Assembly: GCA_051744245.1 (NCBI GenBank)
Contig: JBNJCV010000011.1
Span: 1-38,108 of the forward strand
Direction: 5' to 3'
Source of the DNA: M55B165 sp051744245
Lineage (GTDB): Bacteria; Actinomycetota; Humimicrobiia; Humimicrobiales; Humimicrobiaceae
DNA: 38,108 nt
The stretch's first letter is position 1. Each line of letters opens with the position of its first letter. The translations under genes and the position numbers were made by a program. The notes under the pieces were generated by a model. It saw only the letters and a program-made list of their open reading frames with translations, was not told the DNA's origin and did not search any database. Positions 26,008 to 33,839 of the stretch are shown piece after piece.

Positions 26008-26355
26008 TTATGTTGGCTGGCCTTCATTAGGAACGACACATACAAATGTTATACCCTTGCTGCCTGCTTTTATCTGGTGAAGCTCAGAAGGGTTTACTAG
26101 AATGCAGTCATCTTTCTTTATTTTAAATTTCCCGTCTTTGCTTACCGCAAAACCACCTCCTTCTATTATGTAAATCTCATGTTCCCATCCATGTGTGTGC
26201 CTGGGGCTATAACCATTCGGGGAAACCTCAAATACCCTTAAAGCAAAATTGGGGGCACCATCTTTTGCAGTAAGAAGCGGATAAAATTTAACCCCCTTAA
26301 TCTCATCATTTTCCATTATTTTTGGTTTGAAATTATTTCTGTTTTTAATTATCAT
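26008..26355 (-). CDS. Small cupin protein
   Basis: This 115-residue single-domain cupin has motif 1 with metal-type ligands SPRHTHGWEHEIYIIEGGG and motif 2 NPSELHQIKAGS. Three or four ligands (His, His, Glu, His) are in place, so a bound divalent metal is likely. The function of small cupins is varied (isomerase, dioxygenase or ligand sensor) and cannot be fixed here. A GGGAG site precedes the ATG. It sits between a MATE transporter (11-base gap) and the repeat lipoprotein (9-base gap). Confidence 0.85.
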   Translation of the reverse strand: MIIKNRNNFKPKIMENDEIKGVKFYPLLTAKDGAPNFALRVFEVSPNGYSPRHTHGWEHEIYIIEGGGFAVSKDGKFKIKKDDCILVNPSELHQIKAGSKGITFVCVVPNEGQPT

Positions 26356-26366
26356 GCTTCACTCCC

Positions 26367-27743
26367 TTAACCTTCTTGAAATTTTAATTTATTGTCCATT
26401 ATTATTTGCTTGTTAAATATATTTATCTCCCTGTACAACCATAAGGCAGTAACAATAATTGATAGGAAATCAGCTACAGGGATTGCTATCCATACCCCTG
26501 TAAGCCCTAGCAAAACAGGCAACCCTATAAGTGCGGGTATTAAAAAAAGTAGTTGCCTGGAAACAGTAATTACCAGGGCAGGTACAGGTTTACCAATAGC
26601 CTGGAAAAGGCCTCCGCCAATTATTTGCAGCCCTATAAACGGAAGAAATATTACCACTGTCCTTAATGGCAAAATACCCATATTTACAAGCAGGGGACTG
26701 TTGCTGAACAATCCAAGTATTTCCCGGGTAAAAAACATTACCGCTATAAAACCGGAAAATGCTATCACTCCCGACCACACTAAAGCTGCCCCTAATACCT
26801 TTTTAACTCTTGGTATTAGTTTAGCACCATAATTAAATCCGGCAATAGTAGAAAATCCCTGGGTTATCCCTACTATAGGCATCTGTATCAAGCTAACCAT
26901 CCTCAGGCCTATGCCTATTATGGCAATATAAAGGTCATTCCCGTAATATCCAAGAATGCGGTTAAATATTAATAATATCACGCTTGAAGCAGAAGCCCTT
27001 AAAAATGAAGGAAATCCCACTGAAATAGTTTCCTTCATAATATTTAAATTAATCCTAAATATGGACAGCTTTAACTTGAAAAACCCTTTACCGGCCAGGT
27101 AATATCCAAATACATACACAGCGCTGAAAAACTGGCTTATAACAGTGGCAATAGCTGCTCCCCTTATACCCAGATCCATGGCAAAAATAAAGATGGGGTC
27201 TAAAATTATATTGCTGAGCGCCCCTATTACCATTACCAGCATTGCCGATTTTGGGCTACCTTCAGCCCTAATAAGGTTATTGGCGCTTACCGCAAACGAA
27301 AAAAACAGCATACCAAATAAAACTATTTCCATATAACTTCTAGCATAAGGCATAACCCTAGCAGAAGCCCCAAAGAAAATTAACAGCTGGTCCATAAAAA
27401 CATAGCATAAAGACAAAAAGATTATGCTGAATGTAATATTGAGTATTATCCCGTTTCCAAAAGTGTTTGCAGCCAGCTCTTTTTCTTTTCTGCCTAAAGC
27501 CCTGGAAATAATGGAAGCTCCCCCGATACCAATCATGATGCCCACCGCCATCATTATGAGTTGGACCGGGAAAACTATGGAAAGAGCTGCAATTGCCATA
27601 GGGCCTGCACCTTTTCCCACAAAAATAGCATCCACTATATTATATAAGGCACCCACTATCATGCCCATTATAGCAGGTGCCGAAAATCTAAATAAAAGGC
27701 TGTTGATTTTATTATTTAGTATTATTTCCCTTTTTGAAACCAT
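26367..27743 (-). CDS. MATE family efflux transporter
   Basis: This 458-residue multidrug and toxin extrusion transporter has about twelve hydrophobic helices in two similar halves. Landmarks are APAIMGMIVGALYNIVDAIFVG in the first half, the KEKELAANTFGNGI loop, NNLIRAEGSPK, and QGFSTIAGFNYGA in the second. MATE proteins export cationic compounds by Na+ or H+ exchange; the Rnf complex encoded downstream would supply such a gradient, but substrate and ion are unknown. The ribosome site is weak. It lies 22 bases after the LCP gene. Confidence 0.93.
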   Translation of the reverse strand: MVSKREIILNNKINSLLFRFSAPAIMGMIVGALYNIVDAIFVGKGAGPMAIAALSIVFPVQLIMMAVGIMIGIGGASIISRALGRKEKELAANTFGNGIILNITFSIIFLSLCYVFMDQLLIFFGASARVMPYARSYMEIVLFGMLFFSFAVSANNLIRAEGSPKSAMLVMVIGALSNIILDPIFIFAMDLGIRGAAIATVISQFFSAVYVFGYYLAGKGFFKLKLSIFRINLNIMKETISVGFPSFLRASASSVILLIFNRILGYYGNDLYIAIIGIGLRMVSLIQMPIVGITQGFSTIAGFNYGAKLIPRVKKVLGAALVWSGVIAFSGFIAVMFFTREILGLFSNSPLLVNMGILPLRTVVIFLPFIGLQIIGGGLFQAIGKPVPALVITVSRQLLFLIPALIGLPVLLGLTGVWIAIPVADFLSIIVTALWLYREINIFNKQIIMDNKLKFQEG

Positions 27744-27765
27744 AACAGTAAACTATACAGCAAAA

Positions 27766-29043
27766 CTACTGGCTTGAGACCCATCTGAAGAACTGGTCTT
27801 TTTCTGCCTGGTTATATCCAACAGCACTCGCATTTCCAAACCTCTGCGGCCATGAATTAAAAGTGGTTATGGTAACATCACTTCTATCCATAGAAAGGAT
27901 TACTGGAACTATCTTGGAAGCCTGTTGTTCGGAAATATTGGTCCATATAAACTGCCTTAAAGTATTAAGGAAACTCCCTATATTAGAAGCATTAACCATT
28001 GACCTTTTCTGGAATAACAGATCTACCAACATCATGGCGGACTGTTTTTCCCTGGCATATGCGCCTCCGCCATAAAGGGACCTGCCATACCTTGCCCTTG
28101 AAAGGGCTAATGCCTGGGTTCCGTTTATGGTATGGGTGCCTGCTGTTAGGTAGCAGTTTGAAAACCTGTCACTTATATTTTCCTCTACTGTAGTAGTAAC
28201 TCCACCTAAATGGTTAATAAGCGCAGGGAAGCCGTCAAAGTCAGTTATAGCATAAAAATCTATAGGCATTCCCGTAAACTGCTCAAAGGTCCTTACAGCT
28301 AAATCATTACCGCCAATGGCATGGGCAGCATTAATCTTTTGGGTACTGTGTCCTGGAATTGGAGCCCAGGTATCCCTGGGAATGGTAACAAAAATAGCCT
28401 TGCCTGTATCTAAATTAAGGTGCACAAAAATATTGATATCAGTCCTTCCGCTTACCCTGCCACCAGCCCTGTCAGAAGCACTGTCATCGCCCCATATCAT
28501 AAAATTGACCTTGTTTCCGGCGTTAAAGCTTGTACTTGTTCCTGCAGTATTTGAAACAGTAGTGGTGGTAGCAGTAGAAGCGCCTCCAAAGGGAATTATC
28601 CCGTAACTCTGGCAAAGCTGCTTGAATTCATTTGAATTTAGGAATCCGTCTAATACCTGGCTCCTGGTTTGCCCATTTTTTAGCCTCTCCAACCAGGCAT
28701 TATAGCCATAAGAGTCAGGTTCCCTGTTAAAAAATGCCCTATATAAAATAGTAACAAATTCTTGGTTACTATGATTTTTAGAGATAAATTCCTGGCTTAG
28801 TATAAAGCCTTTTGCTACATCTTCGCCTGTCCGTGTTTCGCTCATTAGTCTGTTTACCCATTCATTTAAGCCTGCGGGATCCGGCTGCCTATCCAGGCAA
28901 TGAATATAAAACCTGGAAACAAAAGCCTGGACCTGCTCATAATTGCCTGCCCCCAACACACCTGGAGTAAACATCAACAGCATGGCAGCTACCGATATGA
29001 CTACCAATGAATAGCTTAAAATCCTCTTTATTTTTCGCTTCAT
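27766..29043 (-). CDS. LCP cell-wall ligase with N-terminal DUF4214 domain
   Basis: This 425-residue secreted or membrane-anchored protein has a start at ATG 29043 (MKRKIKRILSYS), with GGGAG upstream. An in-frame TTG/ATG extension to 29094 lacks a site and would spoil the signal sequence. A signal segment ends near GVLGAG (residue 33). Residues 36-150 hold two DUF4214-type repeats (FVSRFYIHCLDRQPDPAGLN; LYRAFFNREPDSYGYNAW). A Thr/Ser-rich linker (157-175) leads to an LytR-CpsA-Psr domain (about 180-345) with RTDINIF, IPRDTW, KINAAHAIGG and ALSRARYG...AYAREKQ, covering the expected Asp and Arg residues that bind polyprenyl phosphate. LCP enzymes attach glycopolymers to peptidoglycan. The DUF4214 fusion is unusual. 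Confidence 0.88.
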   Translation of the reverse strand: MKRKIKRILSYSLVVISVAAMLLMFTPGVLGAGNYEQVQAFVSRFYIHCLDRQPDPAGLNEWVNRLMSETRTGEDVAKGFILSQEFISKNHSNQEFVTILYRAFFNREPDSYGYNAWLERLKNGQTRSQVLDGFLNSNEFKQLCQSYGIIPFGGASTATTTTVSNTAGTSTSFNAGNKVNFMIWGDDSASDRAGGRVSGRTDINIFVHLNLDTGKAIFVTIPRDTWAPIPGHSTQKINAAHAIGGNDLAVRTFEQFTGMPIDFYAITDFDGFPALINHLGGVTTTVEENISDRFSNCYLTAGTHTINGTQALALSRARYGRSLYGGGAYAREKQSAMMLVDLLFQKRSMVNASNIGSFLNTLRQFIWTNISEQQASKIVPVILSMDRSDVTITTFNSWPQRFGNASAVGYNQAEKDQFFRWVSSQ

Positions 29044-29113
29044 CTTAGAGCTCCCATCTCTAAATTTTACAATGGATTTCCTATTATTATACATTAAATT
29101 AGATTAGATAAAA

Positions 29114-29878
29114 TTAAAAAATGTAACCTAATTTGTTAATTCCCAGTCTGGTGAGGCAAAAGTCATATTTTACCGGGTCTTCCGGCTCAATTTTCCTAAA
29201 TGCTTCTGTAATTTCCAATGCTGTTCCCATATCGGCTTGCTTACGGGAAGTTAAGCCCAGTTTAAGGGCCATTTTATGCATATGGGTATCCAGGGGTATT
29301 ATTAGTTTGGAAGCCGGTATCCCTTCCCAGCAGCCGGGGTCCACATTATCAGACCTTACCATCCACCTTAAATATAGATTAAATCTTTTTAGGGCACTTT
29401 TGCCACCGGCAGCCGGGAAAAGACTATTGCAAAAATTACTTGGCTTACAGGTAAGATTCTTAATAAATGCCAGCAATGCTGGCAATATATCTTTATACTT
29501 ATGATTATAGCCCTGCAGAAAACATTCATTTAAGGATCCGTATTTAATTAAGGCTTCCCTTGTGCATAACAAGAAAAAAACCAGCTGGCTGCTGTCAGTA
29601 AACCGGTATTTAAAACCATCAAATAGATGTTCTAAATCAGATTCACAAGCTGCCATTAGATAACTATAAGGTGATTTTCCCAATTTGCCCAAAACATATG
29701 AAACATACTTAAGTATCTGGCCCACTCTGCCATAAGCAAGACTGGAAGCGATCAAGCCAGCTATTTCCATATCCCTGGCTATAGTATAATTATATACTAG
29801 TTCCAAAGGATCTGGATGAATGTGTTCCCTGCTGTTATACTTTTTATATAGGGTTTCTAGCTTTTTTTTGTCAACCAT
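29114..29878 (-). CDS. TIGR02757 (DUF2400) protein, HhH-glycosylase-like
   Basis: This 254-residue protein belongs to the uncharacterised TIGR02757/DUF2400 family. Family-like blocks are SLAYGRVGQI, KRFNLYLRWMVRSDNVDPG and IIPLDTHMHKMALKLGLTSRK. The last block closely resembles the catalytic segment of the endonuclease III in this window (IIVDTHMKRISRRLGLT), including the Asp (D197 here, D145 there). A Lys (K164) 33 residues before that Asp could be the partner nucleophile, as in AGOG-type glycosylases. Start ATG 29878 is taken; an in-frame TTG at 29887 overlaps the flavodiiron stop. It is the last gene after the PerR oxidative-stress set. DNA glycosylase activity is inference. Confidence 0.82.
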   Translation of the reverse strand: MVDKKKLETLYKKYNSREHIHPDPLELVYNYTIARDMEIAGLIASSLAYGRVGQILKYVSYVLGKLGKSPYSYLMAACESDLEHLFDGFKYRFTDSSQLVFFLLCTREALIKYGSLNECFLQGYNHKYKDILPALLAFIKNLTCKPSNFCNSLFPAAGGKSALKRFNLYLRWMVRSDNVDPGCWEGIPASKLIIPLDTHMHKMALKLGLTSRKQADMGTALEITEAFRKIEPEDPVKYDFCLTRLGINKLGYIF

Positions 29879-29883
29879 ATATA

Positions 29884-31059
29884 TCAAAGAAGATCTTTAT
29901 GCTTCTCCTCTACCCTGTCAGCCAATTTATCAAGCAATGCAAGATCTTTATCCTCTGGATACCCTTTAATTAGTACCGGGTCTATTAATTCTACTTTTAA
30001 TGCTGATAGCAGGCCGGAAATAGTCTCTACTGTTTTTCCGCCCCAGCCATAAGAGCCAATTAGCGATACATGCCTTATCTTAGGCCTTAAAGCTTTTAAT
30101 AGATAAGCAGCATAAACGGCACTTGGGTGGGGGCCTGCCAATACGGTGGGGGTAGCCAGCACTACTGTCGAAGCATCAACCAAAGACATTGCCAGTTCCC
30201 CTAAATCAACCCCGGTTAAGTTAAACAGCTTGACACTTATACCCATTGCCTTCAGTTTATTTGAAAAATGTTCTACCATTTTCCCGGTGCTTCCATGCAT
30301 GGAAACAAATGGAATTACCACTTCATTTTTGGAATTATCTGAAATCCAATCCCTGTAAGCTTCGATAATGAATCCATAATCCCTGTAAAGCAAACCGTGG
30401 CTTGGAGCAACTATGTCAATATCTAAGCCTTCTATTTTTTCCAGGTCTTTTTTAATAATATTTGCAAAGGGCATCATTATCTCCGCATAATACCTTTTGG
30501 CAGTTTCTAGGGTTTTATTCTTGTCTTGTACAAAAAGCTCACCTGAAGCGTAATGGGAGCCTAGAAAGTCACAGGTAAATAAAATTTTATCCTCCACCAG
30601 GTAAGTAAACTGGGTTTCAGGCCAATGAACCCACGGAGCTATTATGAATCTCAATGTTTTGTCGCCCAAAGATATTGTATCCCCTTCTTCAATTACCTTA
30701 AATTTATTTGAATCTATCAACAGCAAGTCCTCCAGCATGGATTTGCACTTCGAATTAGTTACAACCTTTGCTTCCGGAAACTCTTTAAGGATTACCGGTA
30801 TTGAGCCTGAATGGTCCTGTTCGGCATGGTTGGCTACAATAAAATCTATTTTATCGACCCCTATTTTTTCTAAATTGTTTAAAAGTGTTCCGCTTTTTGT
30901 GGGATCAACAGTATCTATTAGTGCTACCTTATTGCTGCCTTTTATTAAATAAGAATTATAGCTAGTACCATCTGGAAGGGGTATCAATTCATCAAATAAT
31001 CTCCTATCAGGATCTCCTGCCCCCACATAAAAAACTCCTTCTTTTAATTTTTTATCCAT
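29884..31059 (-). CDS. Flavodiiron protein (oxygen/NO reductase)
   Basis: This 391-residue cytoplasmic enzyme reduces O2 to water or NO to N2O in anaerobes. The metallo-beta-lactamase-like domain holds all di-iron ligands: H78, E80, D82, H83 (NHAEQDHSGS), H145 (PWVHWPET), D164 (TCDFLGSH) and H221 (APSHG). A flavodoxin domain follows from about 245 (FVSMHGSTGKM...GSYGWGGKTVETI). There is no C-terminal rubredoxin, so electrons must come from a separate donor. An AGGAGG site precedes the ATG. It lies 65 bases after ferritin, with a hairpin in the gap, and in the same direction as perR. Confidence 0.95.
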   Translation of the reverse strand: MDKKLKEGVFYVGAGDPDRRLFDELIPLPDGTSYNSYLIKGSNKVALIDTVDPTKSGTLLNNLEKIGVDKIDFIVANHAEQDHSGSIPVILKEFPEAKVVTNSKCKSMLEDLLLIDSNKFKVIEEGDTISLGDKTLRFIIAPWVHWPETQFTYLVEDKILFTCDFLGSHYASGELFVQDKNKTLETAKRYYAEIMMPFANIIKKDLEKIEGLDIDIVAPSHGLLYRDYGFIIEAYRDWISDNSKNEVVIPFVSMHGSTGKMVEHFSNKLKAMGISVKLFNLTGVDLGELAMSLVDASTVVLATPTVLAGPHPSAVYAAYLLKALRPKIRHVSLIGSYGWGGKTVETISGLLSALKVELIDPVLIKGYPEDKDLALLDKLADRVEEKHKDLL

Positions 31060-31076
31060 TAATATTACCTCCTAAC

Positions 31077-31113
31077 AATATATGGCCGCACTTAACCAGT
31101 ACAGCCATATATT
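31077..31113. promoter_or_regulatory. Hairpin between ferritin and flavodiiron genes
   Basis: AATATATGGC (31077-31086) and GCCATATATT (31104-31113) are perfectly complementary, with a 17-base loop. It ends just ahead of the AGGAGG site of the flavodiiron gene. Because no T-run follows in the minus direction, it is more likely an mRNA processing or stability element, or an attenuator, than a terminator. Confidence 0.45.
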
Positions 31114-31124
31114 TCATCTATTTT

Positions 31125-31646
31125 TTATTCTACTGTTTCCGAAGTTCCAGGCGGGGTAAATACCCTTTGGCCTAATTCCTGGTCAACCATAAATAATGCA
31201 TGCCCTGAATCCCCCACCAGTTCCAGCTTTTTAACAATTTCATCTGCTGAGGATTCTTCTTCTACTTGTTCTTCCACATACCATTGCAGGAAATTATTAG
31301 TAGCATGGTCATTTTCCTTGATAGCCATGTTTACTAAATTATTGATCAAGCTGGTTACTTTTTGCTCATGGCTATAGACATTTTTAAATACATCTAAAGG
31401 GGATTTCCATTCAGACTGTGATGCCTTAATATCCTTGAGGATCACCCTGCCCCCACGTTCATTTAAAAAATCAAAAAACTTCATGGCATGTGCTTGCTCT
31501 TCCTGTGCCTGCATGCGCATCCAGTTTGCAAAGCCGCTTAAATTTTTTGACTCAAAATAAGCAGCCATTGAAAGGTACAAATATGCAGAATAAAGCTCTG
31601 CATTTAGCTGGTCATTTATTGCATTTTCTAGTTTCTCGCTTATCAT
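31125..31646 (-). CDS. Ferritin
   Basis: This 173-residue non-haem ferritin stores iron as mineral and limits Fenton chemistry. The start MISEKLENAINDQLNAELYS is the standard bacterial ferritin opening, and an AGGTGA site precedes ATG 31646; a longer form starting at 31667 would begin inside the desulfoferrodoxin gene and is rejected. Ferroxidase-centre residues are visible in NAELYSAYLY, the EEQAHAMKF segment (Glu, Glu, His) and the YVEEQVEEE segment. It begins eight bases after desulfoferrodoxin in the PerR operon. Confidence 0.95.
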   Translation of the reverse strand: MISEKLENAINDQLNAELYSAYLYLSMAAYFESKNLSGFANWMRMQAQEEQAHAMKFFDFLNERGGRVILKDIKASQSEWKSPLDVFKNVYSHEQKVTSLINNLVNMAIKENDHATNNFLQWYVEEQVEEESSADEIVKKLELVGDSGHALFMVDQELGQRVFTPPGTSETVE

Positions 31647-31654
31647 TTTTTCAC

Positions 31655-32029
31655 CTATCCTTTCCATAATCCATGTATATTACAATATTCCCTGACAACA
31701 AAACTGTCTGAATCCAGATAAAATTCTGCTTCCGGAGATTGTCCCGGACTCAAAAATGTCCTGTAAGCCTTATTTCCATCAATTATTTCAATCCATTCAA
31801 TATAATGGTCCTCTTCCATAGGGTGGGCAACACTCCCCACTTTTACCTTAACCATATTTCCTTCTTTTTCCGTTACCGGTACATGCTTTTCCTTTCCGGC
31901 ATCTACAGTATTTTCCTTAGAGTGTTTCATAGGTTCTCCACAGCATACTAGTTCTCCTTTGCCTCCATGAACCAATTCTACAATATTGCCGCATACTTCA
32001 CACTTATAAATTTCTAATTTTTCAGTCAT
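31655..32029 (-). CDS. dfx: Desulfoferrodoxin (two-domain superoxide reductase)
   Basis: This 124-residue 2Fe superoxide reductase reduces superoxide to peroxide without making O2. The N-terminal desulforedoxin domain binds Fe through C10, C13, C29 and C30 (CEVC...VCCGEPM). The C-terminal catalytic domain has H49 (KHVPV), H69 and H75 (VAHPMEEDHYIEW), C116 and H119 (YCNIHGLW). Start ATG 32029 follows an AAAGGAG site; an upstream GTG would begin within the peroxiredoxin gene. Peroxide made here can be consumed by the peroxiredoxin encoded 11 bases upstream. Confidence 0.96.
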   Translation of the reverse strand: MTEKLEIYKCEVCGNIVELVHGGKGELVCCGEPMKHSKENTVDAGKEKHVPVTEKEGNMVKVKVGSVAHPMEEDHYIEWIEIIDGNKAYRTFLSPGQSPEAEFYLDSDSFVVREYCNIHGLWKG

Positions 32030-32040
32030 TGTTTTCTCCT

Positions 32041-32682
32041 TTAAAGCTTCCTGTGGCAGAACCACCAATCAAAGCATTCATATTTTTTAGTAATTTCTTT
32101 TGCACTCTTTTCATCTTTTGGGGGTGGTACAATCACTTCTTCTCCCACCAATTCATTATTGGGCCAATTTGCTGGCATAGCCACCCCATTTTTATCAGCT
32201 ATCTGGAACCCTTTGACCATCCTCAGTATTTCATCCATATTCCTGCCAAGTTCCTGGGGATAATAAAGTATGGCCCTGATTTTCGAATGGGGATCTACTA
32301 TAAATACAGCCCTTACAGTGTTGGTGCCCTTGTTTGGGTGAATTAAACCCAGCATTTTAGCCACCCTGCCAGTATCATCAGCAATCACTGGAAATTTAAT
32401 TTCTACATCCAGGTTTTGCTTTATCCACTGTACCCATTTTATATGAGAGAATACCTGGTCAATGCTTAACCCTATAAGCTCACAGTTTTGCTTCTTGAAA
32501 TCATCAAACCTTTTCTGGAAAGCAACAAATTCAGTAGTGCACACCGGTGTAAAATCGGCCGGGTGACTAAATAAAATAAACCACTTTCCTGAAAAATCAA
32601 GGGGCAGCTCAATTTGGCCATGGGTAGTAGTTACATCTACCTCTGGAAATGCTTCCCCTATTAATGGCATCTTTTCTTCCAT
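32041..32682 (-). CDS. Prx6-type peroxiredoxin, archaeal style
   Basis: This 213-residue thiol peroxidase has the peroxidatic Cys48 in HPADFTPVCTTEF. The C-terminal tail ends CFDWWFC (Cys203, Cys209) followed by HRKL, a pattern described for archaeal two-Cys Prx6 enzymes such as that of Aeropyrum, in which the tail cysteines resolve the oxidised site. ATG 32682 is chosen because AAAGGAG stands five bases before it; a longer frame to 32760 would lie within perR. The reductant is not encoded nearby. It lies ten bases after perR. Confidence 0.95.
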   Translation of the reverse strand: MEEKMPLIGEAFPEVDVTTTHGQIELPLDFSGKWFILFSHPADFTPVCTTEFVAFQKRFDDFKKQNCELIGLSIDQVFSHIKWVQWIKQNLDVEIKFPVIADDTGRVAKMLGLIHPNKGTNTVRAVFIVDPHSKIRAILYYPQELGRNMDEILRMVKGFQIADKNGVAMPANWPNNELVGEEVIVPPPKDEKSAKEITKKYECFDWWFCHRKL

Positions 32683-32692
32683 CTCTTCTCCT

Positions 32693-33079
32693 TTATCTTT
32701 TTTTACAATCAGGGCATAATCCATAAAAAAAGAGATTATACCCTGTAATTTTATAACCACAATTTATATCAATATTTTTCTCTATCAAATCTACTAAATC
32801 ATCCGGGAGATCATCTACCCTTCCACAACTAGTGCATTTTACATGGAAATGCTTTCCGGCGTTGCCGTCATACCTTTTCTTTTTTCCTCCATTGGTAATT
32901 TTTTGGGCTTCTCCTTGCTGAGTAAGGATTTCTAGGTTCCTGTAAACAGTACCCATACTAATATCGGGCAATCTTTCCCTAACTGCATGGTATACTTCAT
33001 TGGCGGTAGGATGCTTTTTTGTTTTTTTAAGCTCTTCCAATATAACTCTTCTCTGCGGTGTCATTCTATAATTATTCAT
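32693..33079 (-). CDS. perR: PerR-like Fur family peroxide regulator
   Basis: This 128-residue Fur-family repressor has a winged helix in residues 6-70 (TPQRRVILEEL, SMGTVYRNLEIL) and a dimer/metal domain. The structural zinc cysteines are C82, C85, C122 and C125. Sensor-site ligands expected in PerR are present: H31, D71, H77 and H79, and an Asp (D90) five residues after C85, where B. subtilis PerR has Asp104 and Fur usually has Glu. That favours peroxide sensing over iron sensing. It leads the operon of peroxiredoxin, desulfoferrodoxin, ferritin and flavodiiron protein. An inverted repeat directly after its -10 suggests autoregulation. Confidence 0.88.
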   Translation of the reverse strand: MNNYRMTPQRRVILEELKKTKKHPTANEVYHAVRERLPDISMGTVYRNLEILTQQGEAQKITNGGKKKRYDGNAGKHFHVKCTSCGRVDDLPDDLVDLIEKNIDINCGYKITGYNLFFYGLCPDCKKR

Positions 33080-33090
33080 AATCTTTACTA

Positions 33091-33118
33091 ATTAGTAATA
33101 ATAACTATTACTACTAAT
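33091..33118 (-). promoter_or_regulatory. Candidate PerR operator
   Basis: TAGTAAT (33093-33099) and ATTACTA (33107-33113) form an inverted repeat with a seven-base spacer. A second overlapping pair, ATTAGTA (33091-33097) and TACTAAT (33112-33118), encloses it. This resembles the AT-rich 7-1-7 boxes of Fur/PerR proteins. It begins 12 bases upstream of the perR start and overlaps the predicted -10 edge and transcription start, a suitable place for repression. Confidence 0.6.
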
Positions 33119-33143
33119 ATACCACTTTCTTTTTTAAAGTCAA
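33116..33143 (-). promoter_or_regulatory. Promoter of the perR operon
   Basis: On the minus strand, TTGACT (33138-33143), 16 bases, then TATATT (33116-33121). Both hexamers are close to the sigma-70 consensus. Transcription would start near 33108, giving a leader of about 30 bases and reading through the whole oxidative-stress set. Confidence 0.6.
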
Positions 33144-33193
33144 CATTTTTATTATATGTATAATTATTTTTAATTATCAAACAGGAAAAAATT

Positions 33194-33223
33194 ATGGTAT
33201 TTTATAAGTATAATGGAAAATAA
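33194..33223 (+). CDS. Nine-codon leader cistron before the DOMON lipoprotein
   Basis: ATG 33194 follows an AGGA site (33183-33186) at a good spacing and is read as MVFYKYNGK before a TAA. The stop lies one base before ATG 33225 of the lipoprotein, whose own ribosome site is poor. This looks like a coupling minicistron. It is too short to prove from sequence. Confidence 0.35.
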   Translation: MVFYKYNGK

Positions 33224-33224
33224 A

Positions 33225-33839
33225 ATGAAAAAATCTATACCCTTTATTTTTTTAGCCGTAATACTGTGCAGCCTTTTGATATTTTCTTCATGCTCTAAAA
33301 AATCGGAGGATGCTGCAAAGCAGGAAATCCTAAAAGGAACTTCCTCTGCAGAAGATATTGTCATAGATGGCATTATTAGCGATGAAGAATACCCCTTTAA
33401 ACTGGAGGAAACGTCAACAGGAATTAGTCTGTACTGGTTTAATGATGAGTCAAACCTTTATATTGGCCTTCAGTCAGAATCTAAGGGATGGATTTCAATA
33501 GGCTTGGATCCCGAAAGGGTGATGAAGGAAGCAAATTTTATTTTTCTGGCAAATGTTAATGATGAAATTATAGTTAGGGACGACTTCGGCACCGGTAATT
33601 TTAGCCATTCCCCTGACACTGAGCTTGGGGGCACAGAAGATATTACCAGATATGCCGGGCAAAGCACAGAAAAAGGCTTTAGCTATGAAATAGTAATACC
33701 TATGGATTCTGGAGACCAATTCGATAAAAAGCTTGCTCCTGGAAGGGAATATACAGTACTTCTTGCCATAAACTCTACCGATACAGATTTTAATAAAAAG
33801 CATACTGCTAGGGGGAAAACATCAATTACCCTAAATTAG
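33225..33839 (+). CDS. DOMON-domain lipoprotein
   Basis: This 204-residue protein has a lysine-led signal segment and lipobox ending in Cys23 (LLIFSSC), so it should be tethered on the outer face of the membrane. Residues about 45-200 resemble a DOMON beta-sandwich, a fold that binds haem or sugars in extracytoplasmic redox proteins. The core YWFNDESNLYIGL, SKGWISIGLDPERVM and GFSYEIVIPM is DOMON-like. Met100 in the DPERVM segment is a possible haem ligand, with His128 another candidate. ATG 33225 is chosen over an in-frame ATG at 33213 because a nine-codon leader stops just before it. It converges on the small membrane-cytochrome-like genes, and its stop codon overlaps theirs. Electron transfer is inference. 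Confidence 0.72.
   Translation: MKKSIPFIFLAVILCSLLIFSSCSKKSEDAAKQEILKGTSSAEDIVIDGIISDEEYPFKLEETSTGISLYWFNDESNLYIGLQSESKGWISIGLDPERVMKEANFIFLANVNDEIIVRDDFGTGNFSHSPDTELGGTEDITRYAGQSTEKGFSYEIVIPMDSGDQFDKKLAPGREYTVLLAINSTDTDFNKKHTARGKTSITLN

Noticed and set aside
29044..29094. 17-residue extension of the LCP protein
   Set aside because: It would put a polar stretch before the signal segment, and the GGGAG site fits ATG 29043.
32683..32760. N-terminal extension of the peroxiredoxin
   Set aside because: It overlaps perR coding sequence, and an AAAGGAG site stands five bases before ATG 32682.
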